Source of the DNA: Adiantum capillus-veneris
Lineage: Eukaryota; Streptophyta; Polypodiopsida; Polypodiales; Pteridaceae
Reading direction: 5' to 3'
Assembly (NCBI GenBank): GCA_014529385.2
Contig: CM043959.1
Location: 14,135,809-14,199,808, forward strand
Length of the DNA stretch: 64,000 nt
The notes beneath the pieces were generated by a model. That model saw only the letters and a program-made list of their open reading frames with translations, was not told the DNA's origin and did no database searches. Every line of letters starts with the position of its first letter. The stretch's first letter is position 1. Made by a program: the position numbers and the translations under genes. Shown here in pieces: positions 22,001-33,565 of the stretch.

Positions 22001-25000
22001 CGGTACTTGGGTTGTCAGGTTGGTTTGGACTTATCCCCCGAGCAGCAGATTGCTCCTCTTCTACTGTCCATCAGGAGAAAGCTGTTACATTGGAGCTCAA
22101 CACGACTTTCGCTGGCGGGTAGAGTAGTAGTTGCCAACCAGGTGTTGTTAGCAACTATGTGGTACATCACTTCTTGCTGGATCTTCTCGAGTTCTTGTAT
22201 CAGCCAGGTAGAGAGGCTGATCAGGAACTTCCTTTGGTCAGGTCGCGACACTCAGATTGCCCGAGCCAAGGTGGCTTGGTCGGTCATCACACTTCCTTGT
22301 TCTCAAGGAGGGCTTGGGATCATTGATCCAGCACAGCAGAGCAGAGCCCTTCTTGGGAAGTTCGTAGTCAGAGGACTTCTTCAGGAGAGGAGCCCTGGAA
22401 GGAGTTCTTGCTGCAGAGGCTTCTTGCGAGGGTGCCTCAGTCAGGAGGCCCTTGGCAACCTTCGACCAGATGGATCTTTATTGAGTTGCGCCAAGTTGGT
22501 TTGAGTAGGAGACTGGAGGACCGCTTCGTTTTGAGTTTGCTTCGATCTTGGGAGCTCTTACGGCGTGGCCTGCAGCAGAGACAGCCGACGTGCACGGAGG
22601 AGCGCCTACGGCAGCCCCTCGTCTGGAACCCCATGGTTAGCACTCAGAGAGGCCACTTGATTGGTAGTCGGCCTCATGTTTCTTGGGGTCCCATGGCAGC
22701 AGGTCCAGCGCGCTCTCTAGGTGACTGGCTAGAGTTCACAAGTTTGTCAGAGGAGGTGCAGGGTTTCCAGCTACAGGGCATGAGAGGAGTGCAGAGCATG
22801 TGTCAGGACATCACAGAGTCAGTTCCAGCTGAGTGGCTCACGCCTCTCGAGCCAGTAGCACCCCGGTGGATGGGAGCCTTCACACGACTGGAGGTTCTCA
22901 TTTCAGTCAAGGCCTGCTCAGAGTCTGTCTCAGCCGTGTTCTTCGAGCTTCAGGGTGGGGACGACTACAGCGAGTTGCAGTAGAGGCCCCGCAGGTAGCA
23001 GAGTGCTGTTTTCAGAGGATCCGAGTAGTGGGCATCTGTGGGAGGACCTGCGTCATAGACCCTGACCCAGCAGTTCTTGAGACAAGACACTGGAGGCTAT
23101 GGGCTTGGGAGTGTTGTCCGCTGACACGAGTACAGTGGAATCCTGGTGAGTGGCTATGGAGGGACCCCTTCTCTTCTGCAGACCACCCAGGAGTCCCTTT
23201 CTTTCAGTACACTATTCGATTGGGACGTCATATACTAGCAGCACAGAGAGAGGCCCTCCCCGCTGCAGCACGTCATTGGCAGGAGGAGGGTCTCACAGTC
23301 GAGTTCTTGGCAGACTTTTGGCAGAGGTTGTGGGACTCCAGACAGCCGAGGCGAGTCACCTTGTTTCAGTGGCTGGTCGCACATAGAGCCACAGCAGTAG
23401 GGAGCTGGCTGGTGCATAGTGGTCTCTCTGCCACATGTGCAGCTTGTGACCATTTGGTGGAGAGTCAGCATCACTGTCTTTGGGACTGTTCCTCGGCCCA
23501 ACATGTGTGGCTACGAGTTCTTCGGCTGATGCCTGCTCTCTCCACGGCTCGACAGTACACTTGGGGAGCAACGGCTTGGTCCACCCTCACGGGCCCGGCA
23601 CTTCAGTTTGAGCTATCTTCCACTAGCAGGATGATAGTGATACCAGGGGGGCGTCCTACACTACAACTTGCTACAGAGCTTACTCCACAAGAGTGGTGCA
23701 GTGAGAGAGAGGAGTGTTGGGATCTCATCAGTGGCCTGACACTTTGGTTCATCTAGCGGGTCCACTGTTTCCTCATCTTTGAGGCTCGCCCTGTGCCACC
23801 AGAAGAGACTGTTCGTGACTTTTGGCTAGAGCTGATCCATACTCTCAGCGGACAGCTTGAGGGACTACAGGGCAGCTCCGACCGCATGCGGGAGCGCCGC
23901 GAGGCTTTCCTCCGACTCTGGCGCCCTGGGCCTTTCTACACCATTGTCCAGGGGGTGCTCAGATGGCACTACTGTCCACTTGTGTGGCTCTTCCCTCCTC
24001 CCATCTCTTGATTTAGCCTCATTGTATATATGCTGTTTTTTCATTGGGAGAGTCTCCCCATCATGCTTGTTGTAGCCCTCTCTTGCAGAGGTGGTTGTAG
24101 CCCTATGGGCAGTTTTCATTAACTAATAGAAGGATCTTTTTCTTGAAAAAAAAAAAAAAACCACAACTTTGTGCGTGGCTCCTGAAACTGCACCTGTGAA
24201 CTTATCCTCTCTAGTCCTCCTAATGCTGCATGTCCCCTCGTCAATCTCGGCTCTGTAGCACCTCTGATAGAGAAAGAAGGCCCACTAAATACAACACTAA
24301 GGTATGTCTACAGTTGACAAACTCTACTATCTCCTGCCCATATGTAAAAACAGGTGCTGATCTCCTGACCCACTGTGTTGTAGAATTGAATGAAAGTTTT
24401 GCAAGGTTGATGAAGAGCCCATTGTCATGTGCATAAGTCTGTGCATACCCTTTGGAGAGTCTGAAATAAGCGCAATATCATCGGCATAAAGCAATACAGG
24501 TATCCATGTACCTAACAGTTATGCTCCTCTATCCCCTTCAGTCTCAATATAGTCAGCAATTTCATCAATATACAATCCAAACAAAGTCAGAGAAAATGGG
24601 CATCCTTGCTTGACCCCAATAGTAGAGTGAACAGGGTCTGAAAGACCCTCTGCCGTCCGTACTCTCCCTATAACCCTCTCATGCAGTGCCATGATACTGC
24701 ATACAAGCTCCTGTGGGACTCGCAAGTCATGTAGTCGTTGTATCAACTTGGCTCTCAAGATTGTGTCAAAGGCTTTGCGGAAATCCACAAAGCTACAATA
24801 AATCCTTCTCCCATGTGCTCTACCCTCCTCAATGATCGCTCTAAGCGTGAAGATATGATCAAGTGTAGAGAATCCATGAAGCTCGTACACCCTCTCTCTC
24901 TACCCATCTGCTCAAGTATAGATGCATATAGCTTGGCCAATGAGTGTTCAATCATGATAGTGCGATAGTTAGTTGGCAAGGTTGAATCTCTAGACTTGAC

Positions 25001-28000
25001 TAGTGGTACAATTGTAGATGTACTCCAAGTCTAAAGAAACCCCTCACACACAGCCCTGTTGAACATGAAGGCCAACAAACCTTCAATATGATCCCCATCA
25101 TGTATGAAATGCTCTGCCACTATACCATCATGACCCTGTGCCCTTCCTGTGTGCAATCTGTCAATGGCTCGCCTCACCATCTCTGCTGTGAAGAAAGTAG
25201 AAGTGGGAGGACATGGCTCCGATGGGTTTGGCACTGCGTTGGGTAATCTTTGACTGCCCATCAATCTGCGGATGAAACGACGAAGAGAATTTGAGTAAAG
25301 TACCCACATTCTCACACACTTCTCTCCAAAACAAGACATGAATGAGGTTGAAAACTGTAACATCTCACTTAAAAGAGCACTTGACAAGACATACGATAGA
25401 GTGTAGCTCTCTACCCAGAATCTAGATGAAATGGCCCATAATGTCATGTGCACATTGCACTAGAGCCACGTGGACAAGCTACTACTATAGTTTACCGTTA
25501 GTCGTAGTTAGCTTAGGATCTAGCCTAGCAAATTTGTGAGCCTCTAGAAGGACGTGCATGATGAGGTAGGTCATATTGCATACCCTCACTTGCACATTAT
25601 AGTCACTTAAGCACATATGCATATGCACAATCCCTTAAGTCATTTATCAATAAGTGACTTTGACATGACATTTATTCAAAAGAAGGTAGGACAAATCACG
25701 AAAGAACCTATATAAGCAACCCCTTGGTCCCCATTGGGAGCATCAAAAGATCGGAAGATCAAAAGATCAGTACCCAATACCCAACAATACCCTAGCGTAA
25801 TCCCTCAACATCCATCAGCGTTTTCATCGCAAGCACCTTCAACATCAATAGGTCAGCCAACGTTTTTGCACTAGATCAGCCTAGCCTTTTTGCATCATCA
25901 TCATTATCTAGCGTTTTTGCAAATCACCAGCATGGAGCACTCAGTGTTCGGCATTAGCCATTGTCTTGGCATTTGTGCAAGTAATTTAAATTAAGTACTT
26001 GCTGTGGAAACTTGAGGGTGGTTGGGACCCCATATGCGGTGTCGTCTCTCTTCTCTCTCTCTCTCTCTCTCTCTTTGTACCTCTCTCTTCATTGTGTTCA
26101 GTTTAGCTCTCTCAAGTAAAGTAACCTTGTATTTGTACGAAGTATCAGATCCGAGCTAAATCCTTAAACCCTTCCGATGCACCTGACACCTAAGTTATGG
26201 TACTTCTTTAGGCCTCCTTATAAACGCTCTAAATTCATATAGACATGCATTTGACTACTCAAAACATGCATGAGCACTGGTCACTGAACAATCAACAATC
26301 ACATTCACATTTTATTCCCATTGAGATCTCAAACACAAATCGTGATCATTATGACTTAGTTAGCCATCATATCCTGATCTCAACGATCATTAGCATCCGA
26401 TTTCTAGATGCACTAAATCTCATCATATTCATCCTTTCTATCACCTCACTAGTGAATCGAGACAAAATGTTGCAGGCATTTCGTACTTAGAAACGACACA
26501 TGTGTAAGAGTAAATTATCAATCAGTTTTAAGGAATTCCAACCATAACATCACATATGGTGGCAAACAATCTATGTACATATCATACCAACCCTAGGTAG
26601 AGCACTATCAACACATCGGTATTCCAAAATGTCAAAGGAAATCGATTGACTCTATCTCAATTTGTGACAAGCGGATTGTATAAATATAATTAGGAGATAG
26701 GTGTTTCACCCAACCCTATGAGTTAGCTTGCTCCTCTCTTGTGTAGCACGGCCACGGAGGAGGCCTCGACCTTCACCTCACGCTCAACCCAAGCCTCCTA
26801 GGGCTGGCCAACAGCAACAGACAGAGTCACAGGGTACTCAAGAAAACTCACCCTCCAAGCTTGGAGTTCAGGCAGAGGAGGGCTGGCAACAGGTTCGTGG
26901 TCGACGTCGATAGGGGCCACCACGTCAGCCTGGCCCACCGCGTGGTCGCTAGGAAGGCCATTGACAGGATGAGGACTAGGAGAGCATATGATCATGATGG
27001 CTTAGTGGCTGAGCATTTCACGCATGCCAGAGATTTACTAGCAGAACTTCTAGCAGTTATGTCTAACCGTGCCATGTGTGAGGTCTTGCCTGATACTTGG
27101 AGCCTATCTACTATTGTACCTATCTTCAAGTCGGGAGACCCTATGGAGCCTGGGAATTATCGCACTATCATGATTGGACACACATAGGCACGGTTGTACG
27201 CATCTATTCTTGAGCAGAAGCTGAGTAGATGGGTAGAGAGGCAGGGGATACGCGCAGCCGGGCAGGCAGGTTTCACGAGGGCTTTTTCTACTCTTGACCA
27301 TATCTTGACACTCAGAGCCATCATTGAGGAGGGCGATCGCGTGAGAGACGGATCTATTGTAGCTTTGTGAATTTCCGCAAAGCATTTGACACAGTGCCCA
27401 GAGCTAGATTGATGTGCAGATTACAACAGATGGGAGTACCCACAGAGATCATTTGGGGGGTCATGGCATTATACAGGTCAGTAGTGGGGCATGTACGCAC
27501 CCCAAAGGGTCTATCCACACCGGTTTACTCCACTATCGGGGTGAAGCAGGGCTGCTTGAAGCAGGGCTGCCCGCTCTCTCCTACTCTATTTGGTATGTAT
27601 GTGGATGAGGTTTCTGACTACATTGAGAGAGATGGTAATAGAGGTGCACAGCTGGCAGGGACATGGATTCCATTATTGTTATATGCTGATGATATTGTGT
27701 TGATCTCCAACTCTCCGGAGGGGATGCAACGTCACTTGGATGCTTTGCATAGGTTTGTTCAGGAAAGTGGTTTGTCCGTCAACCTTGGTAAAACCAAGGT
27801 CATGGTTTTTAACTTCACCCCACAGTGGATCAGGAGGTCAGCGCCCGCATTCACATACGGCCAGGAGAAGGTGGAGTATACAAATGCTTACACTTACCTT
27901 GGAGTGGTTTTTAGTGGGCCAGCATTTTCATTGAGGAGGGCAGCAGAGACTAGATTGACCAGGGCCCATGCAGCATTGGGTAGATTGGAAAGGATGTGTT

Positions 28001-29411
28001 CACAGGTTCAGTTTCAGGAGCCTCAGACGAAGCTCTGGCTCTTTGACACTTTGGTGGCTTCTGCATTGCTTTATGGAGCTGAGATTTGGGGACCTTCACT
28101 GGATCATCACGGGAGGACAGGCCGCAGTGATGGATGGGTGGACATGGAGAAGCCCCTGGTCTCTATGATCTCGCGGCTCATTAGAGCCAAGGCTTCAGTA
28201 CCACGTGCTATTGTACGAGCAGAGCTAGCTGCCCCCCCACTAGTGGTTGAGGCGCTCACAAGATCTGTCTCCTTCATACACCGCATGTGGGAACTTCCCG
28301 GAGATAGATATGCACGCCTTGCACTTGAGTCCTCTCGACAGTTAGCCATGCAGGGAGATATAGCATGCTGGTATGCGGAGATGACATCATGGTTTCAGGT
28401 GCATGGGTTCAGCATAGACAGATTGCCTCCCTTCCAATACTCACTTGATGCGCCCTCTCTGACTCTTACACAGTCCGAGATCACCAGGCTCATTCGCCAG
28501 GACTTGACTCAGCTAGACACCAAGAGGACATGGATACAGCTAGCACAGGAGCTGGGCACGAAGATGGCTTTCTACAGAGACCATCTCCTCCAGCTTACAG
28601 AGGATGGTTTTGTAACGAGACCCAGATACATGGACACCCACTTGTCTCATGGGATACGATGTGCTATTGGCTAGATACGTACATCTTCACACCAGTTGCG
28701 GATCGAGACTGGGAGATACAGCGGAGTACCAACAGAGGCCAGGACATGCCCCTGTGTGACATCGAGCCTGAGACAGAGCTGCACTACACATGCCACTGCC
28801 CCGTCTACTACGAGATACGAGGCCGCTTCCATTCCTTGTTCAGAGAGGGCTTTGGACCATTCTCTAGAGTCATGCGGTATGAGGATCAGAGATGCCTGAG
28901 TTTGTTTTTGCTCGAGCTACACAGACATAGAGAGACCCTGATGAGAGGAGAGATAGATCACAGACTTCTTTAGAACTACCATTGGACACCCGGAGGAGTT
29001 ACTACCATAGCAGAGCTCGTCGCCTTACACTAGAGGCACATTGATCGACCGAGCGGCTGAGTTGGGGAGATCTAGACGCCCACGACTGCGGAGGACTACA
29101 TAGCATCGACGGAGGCTGCATCAGAGGATTCGGATCACTTTGGCTCGACATGCATGATGCCCGGACATACTACTGACCATGGAGGAGATTGATGAGATCC
29201 GCCACCGACCGATGCTGGACCTCCTGTGATCTAGCTATCCTAGCTAGCTGTTTAGCTGCTTAGTTCACTCGTAGCAGTTTAGGATTCCATAGTATTTTAT
29301 TTTGTCATTTTGTCATCTTGTTACTCTGACTTTGTATCAGATCCACCACATTGTAACTTTCTGGTCTCATAGGCCTTTTGAAGACGTTAATATAACATTT
29401 CATTTCATTTC

Positions 29412-29457
<46 letters not shown>

Positions 29458-32400
29458 TCGGAGCATCATTGAGCGACATTGAGCACGGACTCCCCCCCCC
29501 CCCCCCCCCCCCCCCCCGAGATGACCATGGAGGACATTGAGGCCATACTGCAGAGATTTGTGAGAGAGCTCATGGGATGATCACCATTGTCTACTTCCCC
29601 CACTGTGCACTCCATTAGCCCTCATGTGAATGTACCCAACCCCCCATATGTTTTGAGCTGATGTACTATTTTTATCTTTATGTTCCCTTGACAATGTACT
29701 AGAGTCGCACATGGTTGTAACCTTTTGGTCTCATAGGTCATTTTGACCTTTTGAAGATATTAATATAACAATTCATTTCATTTCTCTGTCTACATTCAAG
29801 AAGACAAGAACTTTTCTTGGTGATGATCTCAACCTCTCGCAGTTGGCTCACGTGATAGAGATGATGCTACAGATTACAACAACAAGGGAGAAGCGAAAGA
29901 TTGCCTTCTACATAGATGGTCGGGGGGTTAGTATGCCTTTGTTGTTGCATCATGCAATGTCTCAATCAGTAAAGTGGAGATCTCCTCCACTGAGAATCCT
30001 GGCCTGGCTGCTATACATAGACGACTATAGATCTCCTCTGTATAAATAGAGCCAGTCTTTGGTGTACATGTATAGCGGGTATGTGTCCTCCCTCCTAGCA
30101 CCCGGGTTGTATTGTACTAAAAGGAGACGTCAAGAGAGCATGATCCACTGCTACACCCATTGATATGGGTCCTACTGTGAAATCGTGAATGCAGGGGATG
30201 AAGCTCGGTTGTGCCATGACATAGTCTATTGTGCTGGCCCCATGCCTGTGTGGAAAGCATGTGAAACCAACCGCTCTAGGAAAACGCTGTAGGCCATTAG
30301 GTATCGCTAGACCATGTGTAGTAGCCATCTCCGTGAGATGTCTCCCATACTTTGTCCGCTCTCTGTCCTATGAATGTCTATCAAGACCCAAATCTCCTAC
30401 ATCTACCTCTCTAAGCATCTCCTTTGAAGTGTCATAGAAGACTATCTGAGCATTTCCATCCGGGCATTGAAGCCCCCTAGGAGGATGATGTCACCATTCT
30501 TGAAAAACTCACATATGTCATTGTCTAGGAAAAAGAAAGGTGATTCGCCTCACAGTCAGCTTGATCAAAGACGCCGTTCTGGGACCATGCCTCAAAACAA
30601 TTAGTATGACGAGGAGTGTAGAGAAACGAGAGCACAACTTCAGAGGGATCTTCTCCTAGAGGTCATCAATCATAGACAGTCTTAGATAGCCTCAAGCGCC
30701 TTGTGCGACGGAAGAAGCGAGCATTCCTAGCTTAAATGCAGTAAGAATTATACTAGTTGTCCTTGAGAAGAGACTGAGGAGAGGCATGGCACTTCTTTCA
30801 TGAGAATTCCCCCCCCCCCCCCCCCCCCCCCAGTGATAACTTCTCCTGATGTGTGGGGTATGCAACATCTTTATATACGGTCCTTGGACGGACACCCCTT
30901 CCAGATCCTTATGAGAAAATGCTCATCCACAAGTATTCACCTTCTTTACCACTAAGATGGTAAAGACAACCATTGACAGGATGAGGACCAAGAGGGCATC
31001 TGATCATGATGGTCCAGTAGCAGAGCACTTTATACATGCTACAGATATTCTGACAGAGGTTCTTGCAGTTCTATTCAATTGTGTCATGTGTGAGGATCTA
31101 CTTGAGACTGTGTACCATTGTGCCTATCTTCAAGGCAGGTGATTCTTCGAAGCCTGGAAACTACCATACTATTATGATTGGACACACATTGGCATGGTTG
31201 TGCCCATTGAGTTGATTTGGGGGATCATGGCTCTATACAAATCAACTGTGAGACATGTACGTACTCCAGAGGGGATATCTGATTCAGTTCACTCCACTAT
31301 TGGAGTGAAACAAGGCCGTCCATTGTCTCCTACTCTACTTGGTATGTATATAGATGAGGTTTCCGATTACATTGACAGAGAAAGTGACAGAGGTGCCCAG
31401 ATGGCAAGGACATGGAGTCCATAATTGTTATATCCTGAAGAGATCTCTAACCCACCAGAGGGTATGCAACGACATTTGGATGCATTACATAGCTTTGCGG
31501 AGGATAGTGGATTGTCTGTAAACCTTGGTAAAACCAAGGTTATGGTGTTTAACACCACACCACAGTGGATCAAGAGATCAAAACCTACATTCACTTATGG
31601 TCAGGAGACTGTGGAGTATACAGATGCATACCCTCATCTTGGGGTAGTCTTCACTGGGCCAAAGTTTTCTTTGAAGAGAGCAACAGAGACTAGAATGAGC
31701 AAAGTGTATGCGGCCTTGGGAGGATTGGAAAGGATGTGTTTGCAGGTTCAGTTCCAGAAACCCCGAGCAAAGCTGTGGCTCTTTGAAAACTTGGTAGCTT
31801 CAACTATGCTCTATGGGGTCCAGGTTTGGGGACCCTTTGTTGGTCAAGATGGGTGGAGAGGTCCTTGGTATCTATGATCTCTTGGTTGATTAGAGCCAAG
31901 GCCTACGTGCTACACGAGATCATTAGAGCGGAGTTAGCGCCCTCCCCTATGGAGATAGAGGCGCTTATCAAATCAATTTTCTTTATGCACAGCTTATGGG
32001 ATACTACCAGAGACAAAAATGCCAGATTGGCCCTTGAGCCCTCTAGACAATTAGCTTTACAAGGGGACACATCATGCTGGTATGTACATATGTCATCATG
32101 GTTCCAGATACATGGCTTCAACATGGACAGCTTGTCTCCCTTCCAATACTCCCTTGATGCACCATCGTTGTCCCTTACACGGCTGGAGATTACTAGACTC
32201 ATTCGCCAGGACTTGACCCAATTGGACACCAGGAGAACATGGAGAGAGCTGACATAGGAGTTGGGCATGAAGATGGCTTTCTATAGAGAGCATCTTCTCC
32301 AACTCATAGGGGATGGGTTTTTGATTCGATCCAGCCATATGGATACACATCTATCTCATGGGTTACGGTGTGCCACTGGTCAGATACGGACATCTTCATG

Positions 32401-33501
32401 CCAGCTTGAGATTGAGACTGGTAGATTCACAGAGCTATCAACAACTAGCAGGATATGCCACCTATGCCATACAGAGCCAAATATATGTCAGTCCACAAGA
32501 TACGGGGTCGCTTCCGCTGTCTATTCAAAGAAGGCTTTGGACTAGAGATGAACTATGAGGACCAGAGATGTCTTGAACTGTATCTACTTGAGTTACACAG
32601 ACATAGAGATGGTTTACTGAGGCTAAAGACAAATTACTTATTTCTTCACCCCAAAGACTCGACAGATAGAGGAGCAACCACCACTACAAAGCGCAACTCA
32701 TACTCACACCCGCGGTACTCTCATTGGCCGAGCATTGGAGCATGGAGGTAGGGAAATCGAGACACCCATGTTTGAGGAGAGAAGAGAAGCTTCACATACT
32801 ACAACAGAGGATTCGAACCATACTATCTCGACATCTAGAGTACAAATGAGAATGGACTCATCACCCATCGTATCTTTCTCTTGTATTGGGCACCCATCGT
32901 ATCGGTGATCACACATACCCTACACATTTGCAGCTAGTAGCTCTTCCAAATTCAATTTAGTATCTCTTTTTTTATACTCAAACATGGTATCAGATTCACC
33001 AGCTTGTAACGGATTGGCCTCATAGGTCATTTTGAGAGACAATCCCAGAGACAGATTACAGATTTCTTTTCACTAGATATGGGACAACCAGGGAGCAGTC
33101 ATCATTGCAGAGCTCGGTCAACACTCATTCGGCCACTACCGGCACTCTCATCGACCGAGCACTGGAGCTACGGAGATCCAGACGGCCACGATTGAGGAGA
33201 GGGGCTACACAGCATCGACGGAGACTACAACAGAAGATTCGAGCCATACTCTCTCAATATCCAGAGTGCAAATGAGGATGGATTCTAGTAGTAGTATCTA
33301 GTTCGTACCATACATGGTATTAGATTCACCATTTTGTAACAGATTGGTCTCAAAGGTCATTTTGGCCTTTTGAAGACGTTAATATAACATTTCATTTCAT
33401 TTCATTTCTCTCTCTTTCTCTCTCTCTCTCTCTCATTGTCGGATAGATCTTTAAGGTCTCTTGGGATGGTTTCCTACAACGTTAAAATTCTCCTTCTTCT
33501 G

Positions 33502-33565
<64 letters not shown>

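Larger units (their letters stand above)
17275..24160 (+). mobile_element. LINE family A, near full-length (6.9 kb), L1-like
   Basis: It has a G/C-rich 5' leader, ORF1, ORF2 (endonuclease, RT, zf-RVT-like domain), a short 3' UTR and 15 A's at 24146-24160, flanked by 11-bp target duplications. The leader has C-rich proline-coding runs. Three stops interrupt ORF1 after a frameshift near 18020; ORF2 has several stops and shifts. All are simple damage, and the active-site motifs remain visible. It sits in the 22-kb LRRC9 intron, antisense to the gene. Confidence 0.95.
26955..29415 (+). mobile_element. LINE family B, RT to 3' end
   Basis: It contains RT, a C-terminal zinc-binding stretch and the 3' UTR, ending TTAATATAAC then TTTCA repeats that run into a CT microsatellite (29415-29454). 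There is no poly(A). The 5' half (ORF1, endonuclease) is absent and replaced by a LINE A scrap. This is the best-preserved family B RT in the window. Confidence 0.92.
30056..33036 (+). mobile_element. LINE family B copy with inverted 5' segment and RT deletion
   Basis: 30095-30545 is inverted: its minus strand reads the endonuclease end (FTCFPHRHGASTIDYVMAQP, then GVAVDHALLT). From about 30560 the element is in plus orientation: linker, RT start (30957), then a deletion at 31200 joining GHTLAWL directly to PIELIWGIMALY, so the palm core is gone. The YADD site is also destroyed (YPEE near 31432). The thumb, tail (31500-32600) and 3' UTR follow. Ends at CATAGGTCATTTTGAGA. Confidence 0.85.
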
